Positions 15,301-22,800 of a stretch of DNA of 30,463 bases are shown here, piece after piece (position 1 is the stretch's first letter; each line of letters opens with the position of its first letter). Location of the stretch: NCBI GenBank assembly GCA_964384675.1, contig CAYLNK010000042.1, forward strand, positions 1 through 30,463, read 5' to 3'. The DNA is from CAYLNK01 sp964384675. Its GTDB lineage: Bacteria; Acidobacteriota; Thermoanaerobaculia; UBA5066. The translations under genes were made by a program, and so were the position numbers. The notes below the pieces were generated by a model, which was not told the origin of the DNA, ran no database searches, and saw only the letters and a list, made by a program, of their open reading frames with translations.

Positions 15301-16736
15301 TGCTCGAGGTGCGGGACACCGGCGTCGGGATCCCGGAGGATCGCCGCGACCGCCTCTTCCGGTCGTTCAGCCAGGTCGATCCTTCGACGACCCGCCGCTT
15401 CGGCGGAACGGGGCTCGGCCTGGCCATCAGCAGCCGGCTCGTCCAGCTCATGGGCGGCGGCATCGAGATGGAGAGCCAGCCGGGCAAGGGCTCCACTTTC
15501 CGGGCCACGCTGCCCGTCACGACGCACCCGGACCCGATCGGTCTCTCGTCGTTCGCGGGGAAGCGCGTGGCGATCGTGGGGCGCCGGACCGGAGCCTCGG
15601 AGGCCCTGAGGGCCCAGCTCACGGCGTGGGGTGCGCGAGCGGACCAGGTCTCGTCGGCCGCCGAGCTCGACTCGACGCTGGCCTCTGGCGCACGCGTCGA
15701 TCTGGTCGTCGCCGAGCAGGCAGGCCGGACCTTCAGGTCGGACGGCGGGGAGGCGATCCCCGTGGTCGGGCTGGTGCCGTTCGGCGACGCGGCGTCGCTG
15801 GCGCGAGCCCACACCGCCTTCGCCGCGACGCTCGGTACGCCCGTCAAGCCGACGCAGCTGCTGGAGGTCGTCGGGTCGGTTCTCGAGGGGCGTCCTCCCA
15901 AGCCACGCCAGGAACGCCGCCGGATCTCCGCGGACTCCACGGCGATCCGCCGGCGGAAGAGGATCCTCCTCGTGGAGGACAACTCGATCAACCAGAAGGT
16001 CGCTCGCGAGATGCTCCGTCAGCTCGGATACTCGGCGGACGTGGCGGCGAGCGGCGTCGAGGCGATCGACGCCGTCCGCCGAAAGAGCTACGAGCTCGTC
16101 TTCATGGACGTGCAGATGCCGGAGATGGACGGCCTGACGGCGACCCGCCTCATCCGCCAGCTCGAGCTGCCGCGCCGGCCGCGGATCGTGGCGATGACGG
16201 CGGGAGCCATGGAGGGGGACCGGGAGCGGTGCCTCGAGGCCGGGATGGACGGCTACATCTCGAAGCCCGTGCGCATCGAGGAGATCCAGCGTGCCGTCTC
16301 GGAGCCCGGCGCTGCGCCGTCCACCCCTGGTGCGCCGGTCCTCGAGGTCGCGGTGGCCTCGCCGGAAGCGCCCGTGATCGACCTCAAGCTCTTCGGCGCC
16401 CTGCGGAAGCTCGGGGCGGCGACGGGTGGAGGTCTCGTCGCCGAGCTCGTCGGCACCTTCCTCGCCCAGGTGCCGGGGCGGATCTCCGCGCTGGAGGCGG
16501 ACGTCGCCTCCGGCTCGGTGTCGTCCCTGCGCCTGCACGCCCACACCCTGAAGGGGAGCGCGGGTCAGCTGGGCGCCGCCCGGCTCGCGCAACTGTGCCA
16601 GGAGCTCGAGGCGGTCGCCGATTCGGGCTCGCTCGACGGGGCCATGCCTCTCCTCGGCGCACTGGGCGCGGAGGTGGCCAAGGTGAGGGCCGCCCTCGAG
16701 AAGGAGCTGCTGGAAGCGGATCCGCACGGCGCCTGA
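12348..16736 (+). CDS. hybrid sensor histidine kinase: 14-blade propeller, Y_Y_Y, HisKA, HATPase, two receivers, Hpt
   Basis: Membrane sensor of 1462 residues carrying a complete phosphorelay. In order: a signal peptide (1 to about 24); 14 propeller repeats of the type DGxLWxGTxxGLxRxD through about 650, enough for two seven-bladed propellers; a Y_Y_Y beta-sandwich ending in PGRYVFRVRA; one transmembrane helix (about 765-785); a coiled linker; HisKA with phospho-acceptor His845 in FLANMSHEIRTPLN; and an HATPase with NLLTNAVKFT, DTGVGIP and GGTGLGLAI. A degenerate receiver (about 1068-1180) has a Glu in VVAEQ where Asp is expected and no N-terminal acidic pair. A canonical receiver has VEDNSINQK and Asp1254 in FMDVQMPEMDG, and the Hpt domain has His1399 in HTLKGSAG. 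The start is GTG 12348, 24 bases after the MBL gene, so it may be cotranscribed with the fad genes. The ligand and output are unknown. Confidence 0.9.
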   Translation: MGALGSRRVLSVLVLLWLGGARARGDDFRPSSRLTPGEGLSHPTVGAIVEDADGFVWLGTLDGLNRFDGRRVRVLRHDPRDASSLPESHANPLLLDRSGVLWVGTYRGLARVDRGTFAATPAFPSVLGSRPVAGLAEGRDGSLYVSTAEAVYRADPTRQELRPVARRPAGVGEYRRLLVTRGGQLLAGSDHGLYRLDGGPEPARLGAEVPVLALVEDRAGDLWVGTERGLFLRAAGSESFTALRSDAEDPSTLPGDFVFQLLSGESHLFVGTSRGLARIALPRSGPVPASPVVERLSRGPVTALATDRTGALWVGEDPGVSRYDPAAPRFRTSRHDPRDPASLAGDRVFGLHEDAAGALWIGTDGAGLERLESDGRFSHFPKEPGKPGRLGHDVVRRVREGPPGTLWIGTAGGGLERLDVATGRFTAFRHDPSLPGSLVDDQVRDVLVDGDSVLVATLGGLDRLDPGTGRVTHVALETGDPAVRTPGGRGNRVRALHRSKDGTIWVGTATGLHRLEPGSTGTARAPGALGALNVFSIDSPRNGEIAVGTDRGLALLDPRTGSQRFFGRAEGLPNESVYAALEDAAGLLWVPTNNGLARLDPRSGRVRTFDARDGLAGDEFNGGAACLRSSGEIVLGGPRGLTYFRPEEIVDAPFAAPVVVTGIRSFERSLRAAGSEPLMLSHEDRFLDVSFAALDFRRPDRIEYAARLEGLEKSFVSTRGQDEVRYRGLPPGRYVFRVRASLHGVTSPAELALPITIQPPFWQTWWAYGILGVTLAGSVAGAIRVRTAAIQRRASVLEERVRTRTIELESTVRELRRSERAAQDAREEAVKANRAKAEFLANMSHEIRTPLNAVIGLTGLLLDSDLDPRQRDFAETIRSSGDTLLALVNDILDLSKIESGKLELEVIPFDLWDCVEGGLDLVSQSAAEKGLDLTLVVERGTPRIVSADPTRVRQVLVNLLTNAVKFTDVGSVAVQVAPVDASAVVLEVRDTGVGIPEDRRDRLFRSFSQVDPSTTRRFGGTGLGLAISSRLVQLMGGGIEMESQPGKGSTFRATLPVTTHPDPIGLSSFAGKRVAIVGRRTGASEALRAQLTAWGARADQVSSAAELDSTLASGARVDLVVAEQAGRTFRSDGGEAIPVVGLVPFGDAASLARAHTAFAATLGTPVKPTQLLEVVGSVLEGRPPKPRQERRRISADSTAIRRRKRILLVEDNSINQKVAREMLRQLGYSADVAASGVEAIDAVRRKSYELVFMDVQMPEMDGLTATRLIRQLELPRRPRIVAMTAGAMEGDRERCLEAGMDGYISKPVRIEEIQRAVSEPGAAPSTPGAPVLEVAVASPEAPVIDLKLFGALRKLGAATGGGLVAELVGTFLAQVPGRISALEADVASGSVSSLRLHAHTLKGSAGQLGAARLAQLCQELEAVADSGSLDGAMPLLGALGAEVAKVRAALEKELLEADPHGA

Positions 16737-16742
16737 GGTCCC

Positions 16743-16779
16743 CCAAACGGCCAGGTCGCCCGATGGGTTTGGTCTGGCC
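16743..16779 (+). terminator. interleaved inverted repeats in the convergent spacer, possible terminator
   Basis: The 46-base gap between the convergent kinase genes contains CCAAAC (16743-16748) directly followed by GGCCAG (16749-16754), then after 12 bases GTTTGG (16767-16772), one T and CTGGCC (16774-16779), then TTTCTA. The second pair, GGCCAG/CTGGCC, followed by TTTCT could act as a weak intrinsic terminator for the plus-strand gene. The first pair is interleaved with it, so the two stems compete or form a pseudoknot. Stem lengths are only 6 bp and the T-run is short. Confidence 0.35.
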
Positions 16780-16782
16780 TTT

Positions 16783-19200
16783 CTACGATGGCCCCCGATC
16801 GGCGCGGGTGAGCAGCCCGGGAAGGCCGGTCCGGCGGCAGGCGTCGCGGAAAGCGGTCGACAGCCGGGGCGACCCCGTCAGGGCGCGGATGCGGTCCTCC
16901 TGGTGAAGGGCGGATAGAGCGTCCTCTCGGCGCCCGGCGTTCTCGAGGAACAGCGACTCGAAGAGACGCATCGAGCGATCGTGCGCCTCCACCGCGTCCG
17001 CGCGTCGTCCCGCGCCCGACAGCGCCGTTCCGAGCCGCGCGTTCAGGAACGCCACGTCGTGCCGCGCCTCCCGGTTGGTCGGGTCGGCCGAGAGGAGCGC
17101 CTCGAACGTCCCGAGCGCCCGCGCGTAGACGGGGAGCGCGGCGTCGGGGCCGGAGAGCGCGAGGAGCCCGTCCCCTTCCACCATCTCGGCGTCCGCCTGC
17201 GACCGCCGCGCCCGGGCGCTCTCCGGGGAGGCGGCCACGAGCCGTTCGGTCAGCGCCACCGCGCGGGTCAGGTGCGAGAGCGCGACCCCGAGCTCGTCGC
17301 GCTTCCCCGACGTCCGCCCGATCTCCAGGAGGACGTGGCCGACCGCCTGCTCGCTCCGCGCGAGAGCCCAGAGGTCGCCGGGCGACTCCTTCCCGTCCGC
17401 GGCGATCCCCTCGCGCAGCGCGCGGGCGCGGCGGAAGCCGTCGAGCGCCGCGGAGAGCACCTCGGGCCGGGTGAGGACGTCGACGTCGCACCAGCTCGCC
17501 GTGGCGAGCGCGTGGACGGCCTCGGCGACGAGACGCCGGTCGCCCAGATCGGGCGACGGGCCGGCCAGCCGTTCCAGCGTCCCGAGCGCCTCCGTCGCCC
17601 GCTTCAGGCTCCGCTCGGTCCGGAGCGCGCCGGCGTCGAGGCCGGAGAGCCGCAGGAGCAGGACGCACCGGTCGCGGACGAGCGCGCCATCCGACGGGTC
17701 CTCGCGGAGCAGGCGGTCGAGGAGGGCGAGCGCCGCGCCGTAGCTCCGCTCCGCCCCGGCCGCATCCCCCAGGTTCGACGCGTAAGGGCGACCCTGTACG
17801 TCTCCGACCTTCAGGTAGGCGGCCGCGAGCTCCCGCGACAGCGTGCGGTCCCCGGCGGCCTCCAGCTCCAGGTTGCGGAGGTAGGAGAGGGCGTCCTTCA
17901 CGAGGCGCTCGCGTACCGGGGTCGACCCCGGGAGCGCCTCGATCGCGTCGTGGTAGTCGAAGAGCACGGTCGAGGTGAGCCGCCTCAGATCGGTATAGCG
18001 CCGCTCCGCACGGGCCCGCTCCGCCTCGGCCCGACGCGCCTGCCACGCGGTGGTGACGAGACCGGCCACGAGCGTCACCAGGACGAGGGCCGCCGCCGCC
18101 ACGCCCATCCGGTTCCGCTTCACGAACGTCGACGCGCGGTAGACGAGCGTGTCGGGACGGGCCGAGACCGGCAGCTCGGCCAGGTGGCGCCGCACGTCGT
18201 CGGCGAGCCGCTCGACGGACGGATACCGCCGCTCGGGCTCGTACCGCAGAGCCATCGCCGCGATAGTGTCGAGGTCCCCGGCCAGGCGCGGGTCGGTGAC
18301 GGAGAGACGCTCGGGCTCGCGACCCGGCTCGGCCAGGCGAGGCAAGCGTCCCGTGAGCAGCTCGACCAGCAGGATCCCCAGAGCGTAGACGTCGCTCGCG
18401 GTGGTGAGCGCCGCTCCGGCCACCTGCTCCGGGCTCGCGTGGTCGGGGGTCATCAATGCGAAGCCGGTGGCGGTGGCACCCTCCGCCTCGCTCCCCGGCA
18501 CCAGGACCTTGGCGATGCCGAAGTCGAGGAGCTTCGGGACGCCGGCCGGCGTGACGAGGATGTTGGACGGCTTCAGGTCGCGGTGGATCACCAGAGACTG
18601 GTGGGCGTGCTGCACCGCCGCGCAGACGGAGCGGAACAGCTCCAGTCTTTCCTCTACGCCGAGCCGGCGGGCCGCGCACCAGCGGTCGATGGGCAGCCCC
18701 TCCACCAGCTCCATGACGAAGTAGGGAAGACCGTCCTCCGTGGAGCCGCCGTCGTAGAGACGGGCGATGCCCGGGTGCGCCAGGCGAGCCAGGATCTGGC
18801 GTTCGGTCTGGAAGCGACGGAGAACGAAGTCGGTGTCCATCCCCCGCTTGATCAGCTTGAGGGCCGCGGTCTGCCGGAAGCCGTCCCCGTCCCGCTCGGC
18901 CAGGTAGACCGTTCCCATGCCGCCGCGCCCGATCTCGCGGACCAGCCGCCAGGCGCCGACCCGTCTACCGTCCTCCGGGGCGTCCCGCGCCGACCGCGTG
19001 GCACGCAGGCCGTCGGCGGCGACATCGAGCCACGAGGAGGCTTCGTGCGCCGCGAGCAGCGCCTCGATCTCGGCACGAAGCGGAGCGTCGCCGCCGCACG
19101 CCTCGGACAGGAAGGCCGCGCGCTCCGGACCGGGGCGCTCCAGCGTGGAGGCGAACACCTCCTTCACCTCCGCCCATCGGGCGGAAGGCGACGCGTTCAT
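16783..19200 (-). CDS. membrane Ser/Thr protein kinase (PknB-like) with TPR-like C-terminal domain, ECF partner
   Basis: Eukaryotic-type protein kinase of 805 residues. Residues 8-55 form a helical N-terminus (WAEVKEVFASTLERPGPERAAF) usual in kinases paired with ECF sigma factors. The kinase domain (about 85-345) has the glycine loop IGRGGMGTVY (90-99), Lys115 in AALKLIK, HRDLKPSN (206-213, Asp208), DFG (226-228), and SPEQ (256-259) where APE is usual. All catalytic residues are present. One transmembrane helix lies at about 366-386. The C-terminal region of about 420 residues is Ala/Leu/Arg-rich with TPR-like helical pairs and would be outside the cytoplasm. The ATG at 19200 overlaps the sigma gene's stop (ATGA); a longer frame upstream only runs out of phase over the sigma gene. 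It ends with TAG. Confidence 0.92.
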   Translation of the reverse strand: MNASPSARWAEVKEVFASTLERPGPERAAFLSEACGGDAPLRAEIEALLAAHEASSWLDVAADGLRATRSARDAPEDGRRVGAWRLVREIGRGGMGTVYLAERDGDGFRQTAALKLIKRGMDTDFVLRRFQTERQILARLAHPGIARLYDGGSTEDGLPYFVMELVEGLPIDRWCAARRLGVEERLELFRSVCAAVQHAHQSLVIHRDLKPSNILVTPAGVPKLLDFGIAKVLVPGSEAEGATATGFALMTPDHASPEQVAGAALTTASDVYALGILLVELLTGRLPRLAEPGREPERLSVTDPRLAGDLDTIAAMALRYEPERRYPSVERLADDVRRHLAELPVSARPDTLVYRASTFVKRNRMGVAAAALVLVTLVAGLVTTAWQARRAEAERARAERRYTDLRRLTSTVLFDYHDAIEALPGSTPVRERLVKDALSYLRNLELEAAGDRTLSRELAAAYLKVGDVQGRPYASNLGDAAGAERSYGAALALLDRLLREDPSDGALVRDRCVLLLRLSGLDAGALRTERSLKRATEALGTLERLAGPSPDLGDRRLVAEAVHALATASWCDVDVLTRPEVLSAALDGFRRARALREGIAADGKESPGDLWALARSEQAVGHVLLEIGRTSGKRDELGVALSHLTRAVALTERLVAASPESARARRSQADAEMVEGDGLLALSGPDAALPVYARALGTFEALLSADPTNREARHDVAFLNARLGTALSGAGRRADAVEAHDRSMRLFESLFLENAGRREDALSALHQEDRIRALTGSPRLSTAFRDACRRTGLPGLLTRADRGPS

Positions 19201-19784
19201 GGCGCGCGGGACGGCGGTGGCGACGGGCGGAGCTGCCCGTGCAGCCAGGCGCGGGCGACGCTCCACTCCCGCTTGACAGTCGCCGAGGAGAGCTCGAGCG
19301 CCTCGGCCGTCTCCTCCACCGAGAGCCCCGCGAAGAAACGCAGCTCGACGATCCGGCTCTGGCGCGAGTCGAAGCCCTCGAGCCGCCGGAGCGCGTCGTC
19401 CAGGTCCAGGACGTCGACACGGCTCTCCTCGTAGGCGAGGAGCGCGTCGTCGAGCGCCACCCGCCGCGCCCCGCCCCCGCGCTTCTCGCGCCCGCGCGCC
19501 TTGGCGTGGTTGACCAGGATGAAGCGCATGAGCTGTGCCGCCACCCCGAAGAAGTGCCCGCGGCTCTTCCAGGTCACCCCCCGCTCGTCCCGCAGCCGGA
19601 GGTACGCCTCGTGCACGAGAGCGGTGGCCTGGAGCGTGTGGTCCGACCGCTCCCGTCGCAGGTACGCCTCGGCCAGGTCGTGGAGCTCGGCGTAGACGAG
19701 CGGCATCAGCTCGGCCAGGGCCTCGCGGTCCCCCTTCCCCCAGCGGTCGAGGAGGCGCGTGATCTCGTGGGGCGACAGGTCCAA
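19197..19784 (-). CDS. ECF-type RNA polymerase sigma factor, kinase-linked family
   Basis: Sigma factor of 195 residues. Region 2 reads LMPLVYAELHDLAEAYLRRERSDHTLQATALVHEAYLRL, diagnostic of the ECF family found beside Ser/Thr kinases in Acidobacteriota and Planctomycetota. HFFGVAAQLMRFILVNHAKAR follows. Region 4 contains DSRQSRIVELRFFAGLSVEETAEALELSSATVKREWSVARAWL, with an HTH for the -35 element. No anti-sigma gene is adjacent; instead the membrane kinase gene overlaps its stop, so control by phosphorylation is likely by analogy with kinase-linked ECF groups. The start is TTG at 19784: an in-frame TAG lies just upstream, and the first internal ATG (residue 27) would remove part of region 2. 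Confidence 0.92.
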   Translation of the reverse strand: MDLSPHEITRLLDRWGKGDREALAELMPLVYAELHDLAEAYLRRERSDHTLQATALVHEAYLRLRDERGVTWKSRGHFFGVAAQLMRFILVNHAKARGREKRGGGARRVALDDALLAYEESRVDVLDLDDALRRLEGFDSRQSRIVELRFFAGLSVEETAEALELSSATVKREWSVARAWLHGQLRPSPPPSRAP

Positions 19785-19790
19785 GGCTCG

Positions 19791-19796
19791 ATTCTA
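19791..19796 (-). promoter_or_regulatory. -10-like element before the ECF sigma gene
   Basis: TAGAAT on the minus strand matches the housekeeping -10 at five of six positions. It ends 6 bases before the TTG start at 19784, which would place the transcript start at or next to the start codon. No good -35 box was found 15-19 bases upstream. The site sits in the 62-base spacer shared with the divergent secreted-protein gene. Confidence 0.3.
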
Positions 19797-19846
19797 TGAG
19801 CCCGTTTCTTCGCCGACGTTGCATGTGAGTGCGAAAGGGGACAGCC

Positions 19847-22800
19847 ATGCGGCGCCGGACTCCTCTCGTCGCGCTCCTCCTGACGTCGGCCCTCTCCCTC
19901 CCGTCCGGCCCCGCGGCGGCCGGCAACGCCAGCCCGGCGATCACGCCGACCCCGGGTCCTCGCCTTCCGGTCGGGGGGCCCGAGGGAGGTGACCTGCCCC
20001 GTCTGGACCGGACGGCGGACGGTCAGCTGCAGGCCACCGGGTTCGGGGGCGCCTACACGAGCGCCTGCACTGGCGGCTCCTGCAACCAATGGGGGTACGA
20101 CTCGGCCTCGCAGGTCGCGGCGGCGAGCGCGATCAGGGAGACGGTCGACGTCATCAATTCGACCGGACCGATCAACTCGGTGGTGCTCGCCGTTCTCGAG
20201 ACACTCTTCAACGTCCGGGTCGTTCCGACCTCGATCGGTCTCGTGCTGAGCCTCGACCTGTTCGGGAACCTGATCAGGAGCCAGAGGTTCCGGGCGGGCG
20301 AGGTCACCGCGATCGCTCGTGCGAGGCGCTCGGAGTCGCGGGGCACACGGGCCGACGCGACCTCGGGTCTCGCGATCAGCCTCTGGGTGAAGGGGGCCGG
20401 CCCGTACCTCTCGACCGACTCCGGTAGGACGTTCACCGAGGCGACGGCCACACCCGGCCTCCAGCCCACCGCGTTCGCGCGGACCTCCCTCGCCGTCGGC
20501 GACGACCTCCTGGCCGGCCTGCAGGACGGAGGCGTCTATCGCTCCACCGACGGCGGCCGGACGTTCCGCCAATCGAGCGCCGGTCTCTCGACCGCGAACC
20601 TGACCGTCTACTCGGTGGCGGCATCGAGCGACGCCGTCTACGCCGCCGCCGACGACGGTATCTACAAGAGCACGGACCGGGGGACGACCTGGAAGGTGCT
20701 GGACCTCGGCATCCCGGGAGGCCTCTCCGCGTCGGCGGTCGGGGCCCGCGGCGCGACGGTCTATGCCGGGCTCTACGACCCTCCCGGCATCTGGAGGAGC
20801 ACCGACGCCGGCGCCACCTGGAAGGAGGCCCGCGCCGGGCTACGCGCCTTCGACTTCTACAGGATCCTCGTGGAGGAGCGAACCGTCTGGGCCGCCACGC
20901 CGCAGGGCCTCTGGCGATCGGACGACGGTGGAGCGAATTGGCGAACCGACGACCGGGGTATCGCGTCGACCATCGTCAGCGCGGTGCTGCACGACGGCTC
21001 CTCGCTCCTGGTGGGGACGAACGGCAACCGCTTCGGCGCCTACCGGAGCGACGACGGCGGGCTCACCTGGAGCGACGGCGGGGAGTCGATGCGGGGCCAG
21101 AGCGTCACCGGCCTCGCGACGGCCGGAGATGCCGTGGTCGCCGGCTCGGCCTACTTCCATCCCGCCGTCCCGTACGGCCTCTTCCGCTCGACGGACCATG
21201 GGACGACCTGGAGCCGTTCTCAGTCCGGCGTGGGAGGGCCGCCCTCCACGCTCGGGCTGGCCCGCTCGGGCAGCCGCATCCTGGCCTCGGTCGACGTCGA
21301 GGGGAGCGACGTTACCGTCTACCGGAGCGAGGACGGCGGGCTCACCTGGACGCCGTCGTCGACCGGGATCGACGGCAGCCGGCTGACGAGGATCGACGCC
21401 TCGGAGGGGCTCGCGGTCGGCGCCACGCCGAGCGGACGGCTTTTCCGCTCCACCGACCATGGGTCGACCTGGACGGAGGCGTCGAAGGCGATGACGGAGG
21501 GCTACACGGTGAGCGCGCTCCTGGTCGAAGGGACGAGCGTGCTGGCGGGCCTCCTCGGGACTCCGGCGAAGAGCGGCCTCTACCGGAGCAGTGACTCGGG
21601 GACCACCTGGGCGCGCCTTTCGGCCCCGACGCTCCTGGCCGGGGACGCCCCCACCGCGCTCGCGGTCACCGGCCCCGTCATCTACGCCGGCTACCCCTCG
21701 GGGCTGCTCTACCGCAGCCTCGACGCCGGACAGACCTTCACCATCGTGCCGACAGGGGCAGAGGGGGCGGGCATCCTGTCGCTCCGGATCGTTGGCGGCT
21801 TGCTCTACATCGGCACGTACGGGAAGGGGGTCCTCGCCATCGACGCGGCCCCGGTCACCCGCCGGCTGGTGCCGATCGTCCTCGACGTCGACACCGGCTC
21901 GGCGCGCTTCGCCACCGAGCTGACCCTGACGAACCGTGGGGCGACGGACGTCGCCGTCACCATGACCTACACCCCGTCGCTCGGCGATCGCCAGGGCGGC
22001 GGCCAGGTCACGGCGACGCTTCCGCCCGGCTCCCTGCAGATCGCCGACGCCATCGCCACCCTGCGCGCGAAGGGGCTCGCGATCCCGGCCAGCTCCGCCG
22101 GCCAGCAGGGCGGGACGCTCCTCGTCTCCTTCGAGGGGGCCGCCTCTCCCGACCTCGTCTCGGTCACGGCGCGCACCACGGCGCCGACGTCCTCGCCGGC
22201 CGGCAGCGCCGGCCTCGCGTACCTCGGGCTCGACCCCGAGCGCGACACCGTGTCGACGTCGCTGAAGATCTTCGGCCTGCGCGCCAACGCCACCGACCGC
22301 TCCAACTTCGCCGTCTTCTCGACCACCCCCGACCCGGTGACCGTCAGCGTGACGGCGTACTCCGGCTCCGGCGACGGGAAGAGCGCCGTGGTCGACGCGG
22401 CCCTCGTCCTCGGCCCGTACGAGTGGAAGCAGTTCTCCTTCTCCTCCACCGGCCTGGCGAGCGGCCACGTCGTGGTCCGGAAGGTGGGCGGCCGCGGCGG
22501 CTTCAACGGCTACGGGGTCATCAACGACAACGCCACCAACGACGGCTCCTTCGTCTTCCCCCGCTCCGGCGGCACGGTCACCGATCTGCTCAAGCTGCCG
22601 GTCCTCGTCGAGACGTCCGCGTTCCGTTCGGAGCTGGTCCTCTCGAACGCGAGCGCCGCGGCGGTCTCTCTCAGCCTCAACTACACGGAATCGCTGACGC
22701 CGTCGGCGGGGGCCGGGGGGGCGGTCACCATCGCCCTGGCCCCTGGCGAGCAGAGGATCCTCCCCGACGCCATCGGCGCGCTCCGGACGCTCGGGGCGGC

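Noticed and set aside
11280..16727. An open antisense frame of 1815 codons across the hybrid kinase gene
   Set aside because: It is a by-product of GC-rich codon bias on the other strand. Its product is Arg/Glu/Pro/Gly/Asp-rich without motifs, while the plus strand encodes an unmistakable multidomain kinase.
16981..19434. Plus-strand frame of 817 codons over the Ser/Thr kinase gene
   Set aside because: Arg/Gly/Glu-rich shadow; the minus strand has intact kinase motifs throughout.
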